Assembly (NCBI GenBank): GCA_038207565.1 | Contig: JBBQZQ010000012.1 | Span: 34,620 to 98,619 of the forward strand | DNA from: JALZAI01 sp038207565 | GTDB lineage: Bacteria > Actinomycetota > Actinomycetes > Mycobacteriales > Jatrophihabitantaceae | Direction: 5' to 3' | DNA: 64,000 bases | Part shown: piece after piece, positions 24,917 to 34,052 of the stretch | Layout: the number at the start of each line of letters is the position of its first letter | How positions within the stretch are numbered: position 1 is the first letter of the stretch | Notes under the pieces: generated by a model | Databases searched by the model: none | Told to the model about the DNA's origin: nothing | Seen by the model: only the letters and a program-made list of their open reading frames with translations | Program-made: the position numbers and the translations under genes

Positions 24917-25210
24917 TCAGCCGCCTGCCATAGCGCCGATGACCAGAAACGGCTCGTCGCCGTTGGCCACCGCGGCGGGCAGTGCAGCGTCCGGCGATTC
25001 GTGGGACAGGTCCTGCTCGCAGCCGTAGAACCGGACGAACGTGCGACGTAGGTCGGTCGCTGGATCGCGCAGCGTGCCGCGCAGTGCCGGGTACCGCTGC
25101 TCGAGCGCGTCGATGACCCCGCGCTGCGTGGGCTCGGCATCGAGGGTGATCTCGCCCGTGCAGCGAGCGAGTTGGCGCAGGTGAGCCGGAAGCACAACCC
25201 GGATCGTCAC
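24917..25210 (-). CDS. MoaD/ThiS-like ubiquitin-fold protein
   Basis: A 97-residue beta-grasp protein ending in AMAGG, the di-glycine tail that MoaD/ThiS sulphur carriers need for activation. The start is GTG in a GTGA overlap with the BNR-repeat gene. No moaE, thiG or E1-like gene is near, so it is not a normal cofactor gene. Similar MoaD-like genes beside BNR-repeat genes occur elsewhere, as I recall, without known function. Sulphur transfer or protein tagging are possibilities. Confidence 0.75.
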   Translation of the reverse strand: MTIRVVLPAHLRQLARCTGEITLDAEPTQRGVIDALEQRYPALRGTLRDPATDLRRTFVRFYGCEQDLSHESPDAALPAAVANGDEPFLVIGAMAGG

Positions 25211-26319
25211 AGCGATTGCACCTCGACGGACAGCACGGCCGGCAGGTCGCGCACGATCGGAGTCCACGTGTCGCCGGAGTTGGCCGATGCGTACACCTGC
25301 CCACCGGACGTGCCGAAGTAGACGCCACACTCGTCCAATGTGTCGACCGCCATCGCGTCCCGCAGCACGTTGACGTAACAGTTCTGCTGCGGCAATCCGT
25401 CGGTGAGCGCCTTCCAATCGTCCCCGCCGGTGCGGCTGCGGTAGACACGGAGTTTGCCGTCGGGTGGGAAGTGGTGTGAATCGCTGGTGATCGGGACGAC
25501 GTACACCGTCGCGGGCTCGTGGGAGTGGACGGTGATCGGGAAACCGAAGTCGCTCGGCAGATTGCCGCTGATTTCGTGCCAGTGTTCGCCGGCGTCGTCG
25601 CTGCGCATGACGTCCCAGTGTTTCTGCATGTACAGGGTGTCCGGACGGTCCGGGTGCATGGCGAGGTTGTGAACGCAGTGCCCGACCTCGGCGGCGGGGG
25701 AGGGAATGCCGTCCGAGAGCAGACCCTGGTTGATCGGACGCCACGACAAACCGCCGTCGTCGGTGCGGAACACCCCGGCTGCCGAGATCGCCACCGTCAT
25801 GCGGTCCGGGTCATTCGGGTCCAGGACGATCGTGTGCAGGCACATACCGCCCGCGCCGGGCTGCCACTGCGGCCCCGAGCCGTGCTCGCGCAGCCCGCGC
25901 AGCTCTTGCCAGCTCGTGCCACCGTCGGTGCTCTTGAACAATGCGGCGTCCTGTATCCCGGCGTACACGAGGTCACGATCGACCGGCGACGGCTCGAGGT
26001 GCCAGACGCGGGCGAACTCCCACGGGCGCAGCGTGCCGTCGTACCACTGGTGCTCACCGGCGGGGCTGGCGTAGCTGAAGTCGTTGCCGACCGGCTCCCA
26101 CGTGCGCCCGCCGTCGTCGGAACGCTGGATCACCTGTCCGAACCAGCCGCCTGACGGCGCGGCCCACAATCGGTCGGGATCGGCCGGTGACCCGGCCACG
26201 TGGTACACCTCCCACCCCGGGAAGTGCGGGCCGTCGACCCGCCAGTCCTGCCGCTGCTCGTCGGAGGACAACACGAATGCGCCCTTGCGCGTTCCGACCA
26301 GAACCCGAACCCCGCCCAT
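25207..26319 (-). CDS. BNR/YCF48-type beta-propeller protein
   Basis: A 370-residue repeat protein. Several Asp-box-like motifs are visible: SDDGGRTWEPV, STDGGTSWQEL, TDDGGLSWRPI, SDDAGEHWHEI, RTGGDDWKAL and SANSGDTWTPI, as in sialidase-like or YCF48 beta-propellers. There is no signal peptide, so it is probably cytoplasmic. AAGGAGG lies 4 bases before the ATG. It is translationally coupled to the MoaD-like gene, and together they look like a functional pair. True glycosidase activity is unlikely. Confidence 0.75.
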   Translation of the reverse strand: MGGVRVLVGTRKGAFVLSSDEQRQDWRVDGPHFPGWEVYHVAGSPADPDRLWAAPSGGWFGQVIQRSDDGGRTWEPVGNDFSYASPAGEHQWYDGTLRPWEFARVWHLEPSPVDRDLVYAGIQDAALFKSTDGGTSWQELRGLREHGSGPQWQPGAGGMCLHTIVLDPNDPDRMTVAISAAGVFRTDDGGLSWRPINQGLLSDGIPSPAAEVGHCVHNLAMHPDRPDTLYMQKHWDVMRSDDAGEHWHEISGNLPSDFGFPITVHSHEPATVYVVPITSDSHHFPPDGKLRVYRSRTGGDDWKALTDGLPQQNCYVNVLRDAMAVDTLDECGVYFGTSGGQVYASANSGDTWTPIVRDLPAVLSVEVQSL

Positions 26320-26483
26320 TTCGCCTCCTTGGCCGTGCCGTTTGCAGGTATGACGTCTGAGCAGGTTAGAACTCATCGCGCAGCGAGTCATCAGTTTCGA
26401 CTCGTCGCGAGCGGACGGCTCGCGGCTCCAGCGTCCGAATCCTCGAGCTGGGGCCGCGGCCCGGCCCGGCCGCGCTGACCGGG

Positions 26484-27398
26484 TCAGGGGGCGGCGTCGG
26501 CCGCGGCGGCGCGCAGGGCGTCGACGACGGTGCGCACGACGGGCGTGGGTTCGTTTCGTGAGCGGCGATGGAGCACTCCGATGCGTCGGGAGCCGAGGCC
26601 GGGCAGCGTCACCTCGCGTACTCCCGTGGGTGCGGACGCGGTCAGGGCGAGTGCCGTGACGAACGCCCCCCCGAAGCCGGCCGAGACGAGCACGAGCGCG
26701 GCGGTGAAGTCCTGGCACAGGTGCGCCGCTGGGAGTGTCAACGCGCTGGTCCGGCGCACCCGGCGCATCGCCTGGCCAACCGCGCTGTCGGGGGGGCCGT
26801 CGATCCACGGCCGTTCGGCGACGGTGGCGAGGTCGTCGAATTCGGGCCAGCCGTCAGGGACCACGACGCGGAAGGGGTCGTCGAACAGTGCCTGGTAGCG
26901 CAGCCCGCGCGGCACCGGACGGCGGCGTTGTGCGTCGTCCTCGACCAGAGCCAGGTCGGTGCGACCGGCCAGGACGTCGGCTGCGGCGGTCGAATCGTTC
27001 AGCTGGTGCACGGACAGTTCGAGGCCCGGATGCTGCTGGGCGAGGTTCACGATGGCGGTGCCGGCGAAGCCACGCAGCGCGGTGACGAAAGCAGCGAGGG
27101 TGACCGGTCCGGTGACAGCGTCGGCCAGGGTGTTCAGCTCGGCCTCGGCGTCGTCGAGCACCTGCACCAGGTTGTTGGCGTGTGTCATGAGACGGCGTCC
27201 GGCGGTGGTGAATTCGACCGAGCGCTGGCCGCCGCGTCGGGATCTGTCGACGAGCACGAACCCGGTTTCCCGCTCCAGCATCGCCAGCTGCTGCGAGACT
27301 GCCGACGGGGAAACGCGCAGCGCCGCAGCAGCGCCGACCACGCCGCCGTGCCGCTCGACCGCGCGCAGGACCACCAGCCGGCGGGGATCGATGCTCAT
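26484..27398 (-). CDS. LysR-family transcriptional regulator
   Basis: A 304-residue LysR protein. The HTH spans VLRAVERHGGVVGAAAALRVSPSAVSQQLAMLER (about residues 9-42) and the type 2 periplasmic-binding-like effector domain follows. ATG at 27398 gives the usual MSIDPRRL start. The divergently transcribed target that one expects is not intact: only degraded sequence lies upstream. It may have lost its regulon or act elsewhere. Confidence 0.88.
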   Translation of the reverse strand: MSIDPRRLVVLRAVERHGGVVGAAAALRVSPSAVSQQLAMLERETGFVLVDRSRRGGQRSVEFTTAGRRLMTHANNLVQVLDDAEAELNTLADAVTGPVTLAAFVTALRGFAGTAIVNLAQQHPGLELSVHQLNDSTAAADVLAGRTDLALVEDDAQRRRPVPRGLRYQALFDDPFRVVVPDGWPEFDDLATVAERPWIDGPPDSAVGQAMRRVRRTSALTLPAAHLCQDFTAALVLVSAGFGGAFVTALALTASAPTGVREVTLPGLGSRRIGVLHRRSRNEPTPVVRTVVDALRAAAADAAP

Positions 27399-27723
27399 GA
27401 AGTACAGCTTCAATCAACCATAAACAGAATGCAATTTTCTTTCAGACGGAAACGCGCCATACTGAATGATGTCCCACTGGTCCACCCACGCAGAAAGCAA
27501 GCACATGGCCACCTCCGAGTCGCGCCCGTTTACCGCAGCCACCAGCAAGCTCGCCTTTGCCCAGGCATTCGCCGGCACCGACGTACGGCGGCCGAGCGCC
27601 GCCCGCGCCCGGCAGCTCCGGCTCACCCGTGGGCCGGCCCTTCTCCGGCGCCTGCGCCGGGCCTGACCGCCGCCTATCCGGCCGGCGTTTCGAACAGTCG
27701 TTCTTGAGTAGCTCGCCGCCCCC
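27399..27723. other. Degraded region upstream of LysR gene
   Basis: About 325 bp without a convincing gene. It begins AT-rich (27400-27450, likely the LysR promoter and operator). A short plus-strand frame at 27466-27666 (MMSHWSTHAESKHMATSES) may be the 5' end of the lost LysR target, but I cannot name it. Confidence 0.4.
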
Positions 27724-27905
27724 GAGCGCCCGGCGTTCTACGTCGACCAGGTCGGGTTTCACGCCGACCACGACCAGCAGGTCAATGAGCAGCTGCGTTC
27801 CGTCCGGATGACACCACCCGGGTCGGCATGCTCTATCGCGTTCGGCATCGGCATCACCCAGATGACGCCGGGCAGCCAGCGCGGCGCGCAGGTGGTGGTT
27901 GCCCT
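27724..27905 (+). pseudogene. Glyoxalase/VOC-domain fragment
   Basis: The frame reads ERPAFYVDQVGFHADHDQQV, then SACSIAFGIGITQMTPG and AQVVVA, typical of a small vicinal oxygen chelate protein. The start and the C-terminal half are absent. Confidence 0.6.
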
Positions 27906-27914
27906 GCGTGACGC

Positions 27915-28100
27915 GTGCATCTTCCCGTACCAGTCGTCGGGCTGCGCAAGGCCGCTGAGGCCGGCCCGGGGGCGTCGGCCGGCGGTATGGACTCGCTACT
28001 GTCTTGTCCGACGCCACCGGACGTCGTGTTCGAGGCGACCTCCGCCGGAGCCCACCTGAAGAACGCGGACCGCTTCGCGGACGCAGGCATCACCGCCACG
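27915..28100 (+). pseudogene. Acetaldehyde dehydrogenase (acylating) fragment
   Basis: Residues such as AAEAGPGASAGGMDSLLS and PDVVFEATSAGAHLKNADRF match the region after the Rossmann motif of MhpF/DmpF (compare PDIVFDATSAKAH in the intact copy at 8227). Both the cofactor motif and the catalytic Cys region are missing. Confidence 0.65.
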
Positions 28101-28132
28101 ACGTGCCGGTGCACGAGGACAGGAGGATCACA

Positions 28133-28327
28133 ATGCCGTTGGTCGAGGTCACGATGGTCGAAGGTCGCAGCGAGGAGCAGGTGCGCAAGTTGATCGAACT
28201 GCTGACCGATGCGGTCGAACAGGCCGTCGATGCGCCGCGCGAATCCGTGCGCGTCGTTGTCCGCGAGGTGCCGCCGACGCGGTGGGCCGCCGGCAACGTC
28301 ACGATCGCCGAAAAACGGAAAGGATAG
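28133..28327 (+). CDS. 4-oxalocrotonate tautomerase-family protein
   Basis: A 64-residue intact tautomerase: MPLVEVTMVEGRSEEQVRKL with Pro1 as expected catalytic base, ending VTIAEKRKG. AGGAGG lies 6 bases before the ATG. The usual family size is 60-77 residues. It is isolated behind gene fragments and is not part of an intact operon. It may supply the tautomerase step that the broken gene at 16323 no longer provides (inference). Confidence 0.82.
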   Translation: MPLVEVTMVEGRSEEQVRKLIELLTDAVEQAVDAPRESVRVVVREVPPTRWAAGNVTIAEKRKG

Positions 28328-28419
28328 CGGTTGTCAGCCAGCTGATCAGCGAGGGCGGCGATCTCACCCGCGAGCTCCGCACCGACTGAAGGCCGTCGTG
28401 ATGCAGATCGACCGGTCGG

Positions 28420-28980
28420 TCACGCAGTGCCGTCGGGATAGCTCAGAAACACGGTTTCGTCCCGACCCTGCAGGCGGATGTCGAACGTCATTCCATCGCG
28501 TGTCGATTTCGCGATGAGAGTTGCACGTCGGTCTTCGGAGAGTGTGGTGAGGACCGGGTCGCGCCGCCATAGCGCTTCATGACCCGGCAGGTACGCACGG
28601 GTGAAGAGACGATTCGACAGCCCGCGGGCGAACACCGCCAGTGCGATGAACGGCGCACGGCCTTGCCTGGTCGCACCTGGAAGCAGGGTCGTGAAGGAGT
28701 AGCGACCGGTATTGTCGACAGCGCATCGTCCGAATCCGGTGAAGGTCCAGCCGTCGCGGCGCAGCGAGCCCGGCTTCTGCACGATGACACCCTCGGCATC
28801 GGCCTGCCAGATTTCGATCAGCGCATCGGGAACCGGTTCACCGACGCCGTCCAGGACTTGGCCGGTGAGCCGCATGGCGTCAGGGTGACCGACCGGGACC
28901 AGATCGGATCCACCCGCGACGGGCAGCGCGTAGCCGAAGAACGGACCGATCGTCTGCGCGGGCGTGGGGGTCAGCGTCAC
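28420..28980 (-). CDS. pcaG: Protocatechuate 3,4-dioxygenase alpha subunit
   Basis: A 186-residue intradiol dioxygenase subunit. TPAQTIGPFFGYALP at the N-terminus is characteristic of PcaG, and PDALIEIWQADAEG is the shared core. The start is a GTG overlapping the stop of the beta subunit gene. The alpha chain lacks the full iron ligand set, as usual. The complex cleaves protocatechuate between its hydroxyls to beta-carboxymuconate. No other pca genes (pcaB, C, I, J) are in the window. Confidence 0.92.
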   Translation of the reverse strand: MTLTPTPAQTIGPFFGYALPVAGGSDLVPVGHPDAMRLTGQVLDGVGEPVPDALIEIWQADAEGVIVQKPGSLRRDGWTFTGFGRCAVDNTGRYSFTTLLPGATRQGRAPFIALAVFARGLSNRLFTRAYLPGHEALWRRDPVLTTLSEDRRATLIAKSTRDGMTFDIRLQGRDETVFLSYPDGTA

Positions 28981-29777
28981 GTGTCGGGCTCCATGAGCGT
29001 GCGCCTTCTGCCGGTCAGGACGATGTCCCATCGATAGCCGGTACTCCACTCGGGGCTCGTCAGGTCGTGGTCATAGGTGGCGACGAGCCGTGCGCGCGCG
29101 TCCGCGTCGAGGAGCGACCGGTAGATCGGGTCCAAGTCGAACAGCGGATCTGCGGGGAAATACATCTGAGTGGTGATCCGTTGGGTGAACTCCGAACCGA
29201 ACACCGAGAAGTGGATGTGCGCAGGACGCCAGGCGTTGAGGTGATTCTTCCACGGGTACGGGCCGGGTTTGATCGTCGCGAACCGATATGACCCATCCGG
29301 GCCTGTGAGGCATCGGCCGGCGCCGGTGAAGTTCGGATCGATCGGCGCACGGTGCTGGTCGCCCTTGTGGACATAGCGGCCGGCCGCGTTCGCCTGCCAG
29401 ATCTCGATGAGCTGACCGACGACGGGGCGACCGTCACCGTCGAGCACCCGGCCGGCGACGACGACGCGTTCGCCGATCGGCTCACCGGAGTGCTGGATCG
29501 TCAGGTCGGACTCGAGCGGGTCAACATCGCGGGGCCCGAACACCGGACTCGCCAGGTCGATGTCTTCCGGATCGACGAGGAGTAATGACTTGGTCGGGTG
29601 ACGCCGGATGCTGCTGCGATACGGCGGGTAGTCCAAGCGCGGTTGGGTCTCCACGACGTTGCCGTTCTCATAGGCCGCGGACAGCATAGTGATTTCAACA
29701 CTGAGCTCTGCCTGCGTCGACGCAGCCGAGTCAGACGACTGAACGGTCGTTGCGTTCCCCGTCACGATGCCGGTCAC
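28977..29777 (-). CDS. pcaH: Protocatechuate 3,4-dioxygenase beta subunit
   Basis: A 266-residue catalytic subunit. The iron-binding Tyr and His residues expected for the family are visible in DGSYRFATIKPGPYPW and AWRPAHIHFSVFG. The N-terminal HPTKSLLLVDPEDIDL is typical of PcaH. The first about 30 residues from the chosen ATG look poorly conserved, and an internal ATG (MLSAAYENG) is an alternative start. It is divergent from an IclR gene, as pca genes often are. Confidence 0.92.
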   Translation of the reverse strand: MTGIVTGNATTVQSSDSAASTQAELSVEITMLSAAYENGNVVETQPRLDYPPYRSSIRRHPTKSLLLVDPEDIDLASPVFGPRDVDPLESDLTIQHSGEPIGERVVVAGRVLDGDGRPVVGQLIEIWQANAAGRYVHKGDQHRAPIDPNFTGAGRCLTGPDGSYRFATIKPGPYPWKNHLNAWRPAHIHFSVFGSEFTQRITTQMYFPADPLFDLDPIYRSLLDADARARLVATYDHDLTSPEWSTGYRWDIVLTGRRRTLMEPDT

Positions 29778-29904
29778 GGAGCTCCCTCGCTACGACTCGC
29801 CCTGGTGTTCGATCACACGACGCTATGCGGTCTGCAGCAAGACATCCAAGCTCCCGCTTCCGCTCAGTGAAACAATGTGAGGGCTGCGATCGACGAGGTG
29901 AGTG

Positions 29905-30495
29905 ATGGCTGGAAACACGAGCACGCCCGGGGGAACTGTCACCGGCCGCGTAGTCGCCATACTGCACGCCTTCGACAGGCGGCACCGCGAACTGCGGCTG
30001 ACCGAGATTGCCCGACGTGCCGACCTCAGCCTTCCGACGACGCACCGCCTGACCCGAGAGTTGTGTGCCGGCGGCCTGCTTGCCCGGCGCGACGACGGCG
30101 TCTTCGTGATCGGGCGACAGCTTTGGGATCTGGGTTTGCTCGCGCCAGCGCAGACGGGACTGCGCGAAACCGCGTCGCCGTTCCTGCATGACATCTTCGC
30201 GGCCACATTCGCCACGGTCCACGTCGCGGTACGCGACGGGAAAACTGCGCTCTATCTTGATCGACTGTCCGGGCACGCGTCCGTCCCAGTTGTGAGCAAG
30301 ATCGGTGCACGACTTCCGTTGCACGCCACAGGCGTCGGCAAGATCCTCCTTGCGTATGCCCCGGAGGACCTTCAGGCGGCCGCACTCGGCGTCGTCGTGG
30401 CGAGTCTGCGTCGGGATCGGGCCAGGCTCGCGGCCGCCCTTGAAGTGGCGGCGCAAGGCATTCACCGGATGCTGGCACAGTCTTGCGTCCAGTGA
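29905..30495 (+). CDS. IclR-family regulator with internal deletion
   Basis: A 196-residue IclR-like protein, against about 250 for the family. The HTH (LTEIARRADLSLPTTHRLTREL) and first half of the effector domain (HATGVGKILLAYAPEDLQAAAL) are normal. Then it passes directly to the C-terminal helix sequence (VVASLRRDRARLAAALEVAAQGIHRML), skipping about 50-60 residues that include the VEE...GVxSVAAPV part. The frame is kept, so a protein can be made, but effector binding is doubtful. It is divergent from pcaHG. Confidence 0.75.
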   Translation: MAGNTSTPGGTVTGRVVAILHAFDRRHRELRLTEIARRADLSLPTTHRLTRELCAGGLLARRDDGVFVIGRQLWDLGLLAPAQTGLRETASPFLHDIFAATFATVHVAVRDGKTALYLDRLSGHASVPVVSKIGARLPLHATGVGKILLAYAPEDLQAAALGVVVASLRRDRARLAAALEVAAQGIHRMLAQSCVQ

Positions 30496-30632
30496 ACCTC
30501 CGCTTCGTGCCATCCGCCGCGTTTTCATCGGAACAGACGCGGTCGGTGCGTCGGGCGGACGCAGGTTCCCAGCCCTGTCACGCGCAGGGGTCGGCCGCGT
30601 GATCGGGGGCGGTGAGCGGTTAGCGTTGCTCC

Positions 30633-32084
30633 ATGAGGCTTGGGCCGGCTGCGAAGGTGGCGATAGTCGGCGCGGGTCCGAGCGGCTTGATCACAGCGAA
30701 ACTGGCGATCGAAGCGGGTTTCAGACCGACGGTGTTCGAGGCCAGCGCCGACATCGGTGGACAGTGGAACACCGACGCCGCCCACAGCGGCGTGTGGCCC
30801 GGAATGCACACCAACACCAGCCGGGCGATGACCGCGTTCTCGGAATTCCCCGGGCCCGCCGACTGGCCATTGCATCCCACTGCCGAGCAGGTCCGCGACT
30901 ACCTGCATGACTTCGCCCAGCGGTTCGAGCTGTCCGACGCGATCCGCCTCGAGAATCGCGTGACGTCCGTTAGCTTCGGCTGGTCTGTGAACGGCGAACG
31001 GTATGACGCCGTGGTCGTCGCTTCGGGCCGCTTCCGCAAGCCGCATCGCCCGGTAGGCCTTGACGGGTTTCGTGGCGACCTGCTGCACGCCTTCGACTAT
31101 CCGGGTGCACAAGCGTTCCGTGGCCAGCGCGCGCTGGTGTACGGCAACGGCATCAGCGGTCACGAAATCGCCTCGGACATCGCGCCGGTCGCGCCGGTGG
31201 TCTCGGCGTTCCGCAAGCCGCGGTACGTCCTGCAGAAAGTCGTCGACGGTGTTCCATCGGACTGGCAGTGGTACACCTACTTCGATGCGCTGCAGCGACG
31301 TACCCTTTCCCGCGAGGCCTTCCGCCACCTGCTCCGTCGTCGCGTGATTGAAGTCGCCGGCGATCCGGCCGGCTTCGGGGCCCCCCGGCCTGACCCGGAC
31401 ATCCTCACCGCAGGTCTGTCGCTGTCCCAGGACTACCTTCAGCAGGTTGCTGCCAACAAGATCATCTGCAAACCAGCCATTGCCACGATCCGTGGTCACG
31501 ACGTCACATTCAGTGACGGCTCCCGGGAATCAGTCGACGCCGTCGTATGCGCGACCGGCTACGAACTGGACCTTCCCTTCCTGTCCGATGACGTGTGGAC
31601 GGCAATCGGCCGCGACCTGGGGGGTCTGTACTTACACACGTTGCATCCGGACCTGCCCGGGTTCGCCGCTGTCGGGCAATTCCTGGCTCAGGGCCCATAC
31701 TTTCCATTGCTCGAACTGCAAGCGAGATGGATCATCGGAATGTGGGCGGGTCACGTCGAAGCGCCCGATGCCGAGCGGCTGCGGGCGAATATGGTGAATC
31801 CGTCGCCGGCGCTCTACCCACACAATGTCCTCGCCGCCGCCATCGCAGCGGAACTCGGAGTCGCCCCCGATCCGCGGGTCTGGCCAGACTTGGCCGAAGC
31901 GCTGCTCTTCGGACCGATGTTGCCCTCGCGTTACCGTCTCAGCGGTCCCGGGGCGAGCCACGACGCAGCCGAGTTGTTCCTGCAGCAGCTCGCGTCGTCC
32001 CCGCGCTCGACAGTCGGTCCCGGCGACATCGAAGCGCTGGCGGGGATGGGCCTGGCCGATGTTGCCGATCGCCTCCACTCGTGA
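30633..32084 (+). CDS. Flavin-containing monooxygenase
   Basis: A 483-residue class B flavoprotein. The FAD motif is VAIVGAGPSGLITAKLA, the FMO signature FRGDLLHAFDY (FxGxxxHxxxY) is at about residues 150-160, and the NADPH Rossmann motif is VYGNGISGHEIASDIA. Such enzymes oxygenate N, S or ketone groups. It stands alone between the truncated IclR gene and the SDR operon; the substrate is unknown. Confidence 0.87.
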   Translation: MRLGPAAKVAIVGAGPSGLITAKLAIEAGFRPTVFEASADIGGQWNTDAAHSGVWPGMHTNTSRAMTAFSEFPGPADWPLHPTAEQVRDYLHDFAQRFELSDAIRLENRVTSVSFGWSVNGERYDAVVVASGRFRKPHRPVGLDGFRGDLLHAFDYPGAQAFRGQRALVYGNGISGHEIASDIAPVAPVVSAFRKPRYVLQKVVDGVPSDWQWYTYFDALQRRTLSREAFRHLLRRRVIEVAGDPAGFGAPRPDPDILTAGLSLSQDYLQQVAANKIICKPAIATIRGHDVTFSDGSRESVDAVVCATGYELDLPFLSDDVWTAIGRDLGGLYLHTLHPDLPGFAAVGQFLAQGPYFPLLELQARWIIGMWAGHVEAPDAERLRANMVNPSPALYPHNVLAAAIAAELGVAPDPRVWPDLAEALLFGPMLPSRYRLSGPGASHDAAELFLQQLASSPRSTVGPGDIEALAGMGLADVADRLHS

Positions 32085-32183
32085 CGCCGCGATGTGCGCG
32101 TCGTGAGAGGGCCTGCCCAGGCGCCGCAAAGATTTGAAAGACGACCGGCCAGCCGGTGGATGCGTCGCGGACAGCGGTGTAGT

Positions 32184-32957
32184 TCAGAACTGGACGCCAC
32201 GCGAGAGGGCGCCGTCGACCAAGACGTTCGCGCCGCTGGTGCGGCTCGACGCGGGACTGGCGACGAAGACGACGGTGCGAGCGATCTCGTCGGGGGTCGC
32301 CATCCGCTTCGTCGGGTTGAGGTCCAACGCGGTCGCGAAGAACTCCGGCTGATTCTGCTCGATCGATTGCCACACCCCGCCCTCGAAGTAGACGTTGCCG
32401 GGTGAGATCGAGTTGGCCCGAATGCCCTTTGCAGCGAGCTGGTTCGCCAGGCCCTGCATGTAATGGATCAGCGCGGCCTTGATCGTGCCGTACGGGCCGG
32501 CGGCGAAGTCGACCTCGCGGCCGGACACGCTCGACACCGCGACGATGGAGGCGGCGTCGCTCGCCTCGAGGTAGGGCATGGCGGCGTTGACGAGGCGAAC
32601 CGCGCCCATCAGGTCTACCTCGAACGAGGCGGTCCAGTTGTCCGGTTCGTCGGGGATGGCGAGCGCGCTGACATTCGACACCACGATGTCGATGCCGCCG
32701 AGCTGTTCGGCGCTGCTGGTCACCCAGTCGGCGAGGGCCGCGGCGTCGGCGACGTCGAGGGCGGTGCCGACGACGTTGACCCCATCAGCGGCGCCACCCG
32801 CGGCCAGCTCGTCCTGCGTGCGCTTCACCGCGTCGCTGTCACGGGCGCAGAAGGCGACGGACGCGCCTTCGGCGAGGAAGTGTTCGACGATCGAGCGGCC
32901 GATGCCGCGAGTGCCGCCGGTGACCAGGGCACGCCGCCCGGTGAGTTGCAGATCCAT
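32184..32957 (-). CDS. Short-chain dehydrogenase/reductase
   Basis: A 257-residue classical SDR. The cofactor motif is VTGGTRGIGRSI, the catalytic Ser is in VAVSSVSG, and Tyr-x3-Lys is in GPYGTIKAA. It is the last gene of a five-gene minus-strand operon, 59 bp behind the amidase. It probably reduces or oxidises an alcohol/ketone intermediate of that pathway. Confidence 0.88.
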   Translation of the reverse strand: MDLQLTGRRALVTGGTRGIGRSIVEHFLAEGASVAFCARDSDAVKRTQDELAAGGAADGVNVVGTALDVADAAALADWVTSSAEQLGGIDIVVSNVSALAIPDEPDNWTASFEVDLMGAVRLVNAAMPYLEASDAASIVAVSSVSGREVDFAAGPYGTIKAALIHYMQGLANQLAAKGIRANSISPGNVYFEGGVWQSIEQNQPEFFATALDLNPTKRMATPDEIARTVVFVASPASSRTSGANVLVDGALSRGVQF

Positions 32958-33016
32958 GTCGATCGCCCTTCCTGGACGGGTAGTGGAGTTAGAGATGTGA
33001 CGCTACCCGCCCCCGG

Positions 33017-34042
33017 TCAGGCACCGGTGAGCTCGGCAGCGCGGGCGCGCAGGTCGCGGTGCAGCCCGTCGAAGGCGGAGGCGGCGGGCAGCAGTGCCTT
33101 GCGCGCCTTGGCCACGACGCTGTAATTCGCGTCAACGACGTTCGCGAGCGGCGTCTCGGAGATTTGCGAGAGCAGCTGGTAGGCGTCCATCTTGTGCAGG
33201 CCGTACAGCTCGATGAGCCAGGTGACCATCTCGACCTGCGACACCCGCCAGGCGTCCTCGAGCGGGCGACTGGAGCCGACGGTCATGAGGTGTTCGTCGT
33301 CCTCGAGCCGGGGCCAGCCCGGCGCCGAACCCTTGATCAGCTCGACGATCAGCGTCGTCGTCATCGCTCCCTCGACTGCTGTGCCGCACGACTCGCCCTC
33401 ACCCTGGCGGTAGTGCCCGTCACCGATTGAGAACAACGCCCCCTCGACGTTGACCCCGAGATAGCAGGTGGTGCCGGCCCGCATCTGCGGGGTGTCCATG
33501 TTGCCGCCGAATCGGTCGGGTACGAGCGAGCTGCGCACCTCGTTGGACGCGGGTGCGACGCCGACGGTGCCGAGCATCGGCTCGAGGGGCAGATCGATGC
33601 GGTGCTCGCTGTGCCGCGCCTGGAACTGCACGGTGCGCGCGGCCGAGTCGAGGTGATAGATCCACGTGGTGTCGGGCAACGCCTCGTGCAGCATCGCGGT
33701 GCGGTCGGTGCTGGTGAGTCCACCGAAGAACGGGATCGCCGCCGACGCGCCCCAGTCCCGCGCGGGCTCCATGCTCACCAGGTGCAGCGCGAGCGTGTCG
33801 CCCGGCTCGGCGCCCTCGACGTAGAACGGGCCGGTCTGCGGGTTGACGAAGCGCAGGTCTACCTTCTCGCTCGACAGGTCGGTCACGCTGCGCAGCGCGC
33901 CGCAGAACGCGTCGTCGGACCACAGCCGCAGCGCGGTGCCTGGTGCAACCTTGCGCATCGGGGCCACACCACCGAACGTGAACGCGTACTGCTCGAAGGT
34001 CGGGGTGACCTCGATGATGTCGATCATTTGCGCCGTCCTCAT
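33017..34042 (-). CDS. Acetamidase/formamidase-family amidohydrolase
   Basis: A 341-residue FmdA/AmdA-like protein. It shows FGGVAPMRKVAPGTALRLW near the start, the segment GHYRQGEGESCGTAVEGAM and the AEPGDTLALHLV strand typical of the family. It hydrolyses small amides to acid and ammonia. It lies between the FMN oxidase and the SDR. An internal ATG (MIDIIEVTPTF) five codons later is an alternative start. Confidence 0.85.
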   Translation of the reverse strand: MRTAQMIDIIEVTPTFEQYAFTFGGVAPMRKVAPGTALRLWSDDAFCGALRSVTDLSSEKVDLRFVNPQTGPFYVEGAEPGDTLALHLVSMEPARDWGASAAIPFFGGLTSTDRTAMLHEALPDTTWIYHLDSAARTVQFQARHSEHRIDLPLEPMLGTVGVAPASNEVRSSLVPDRFGGNMDTPQMRAGTTCYLGVNVEGALFSIGDGHYRQGEGESCGTAVEGAMTTTLIVELIKGSAPGWPRLEDDEHLMTVGSSRPLEDAWRVSQVEMVTWLIELYGLHKMDAYQLLSQISETPLANVVDANYSVVAKARKALLPAASAFDGLHRDLRARAAELTGA

Positions 34043-34052
34043 GAGTTGGCGA

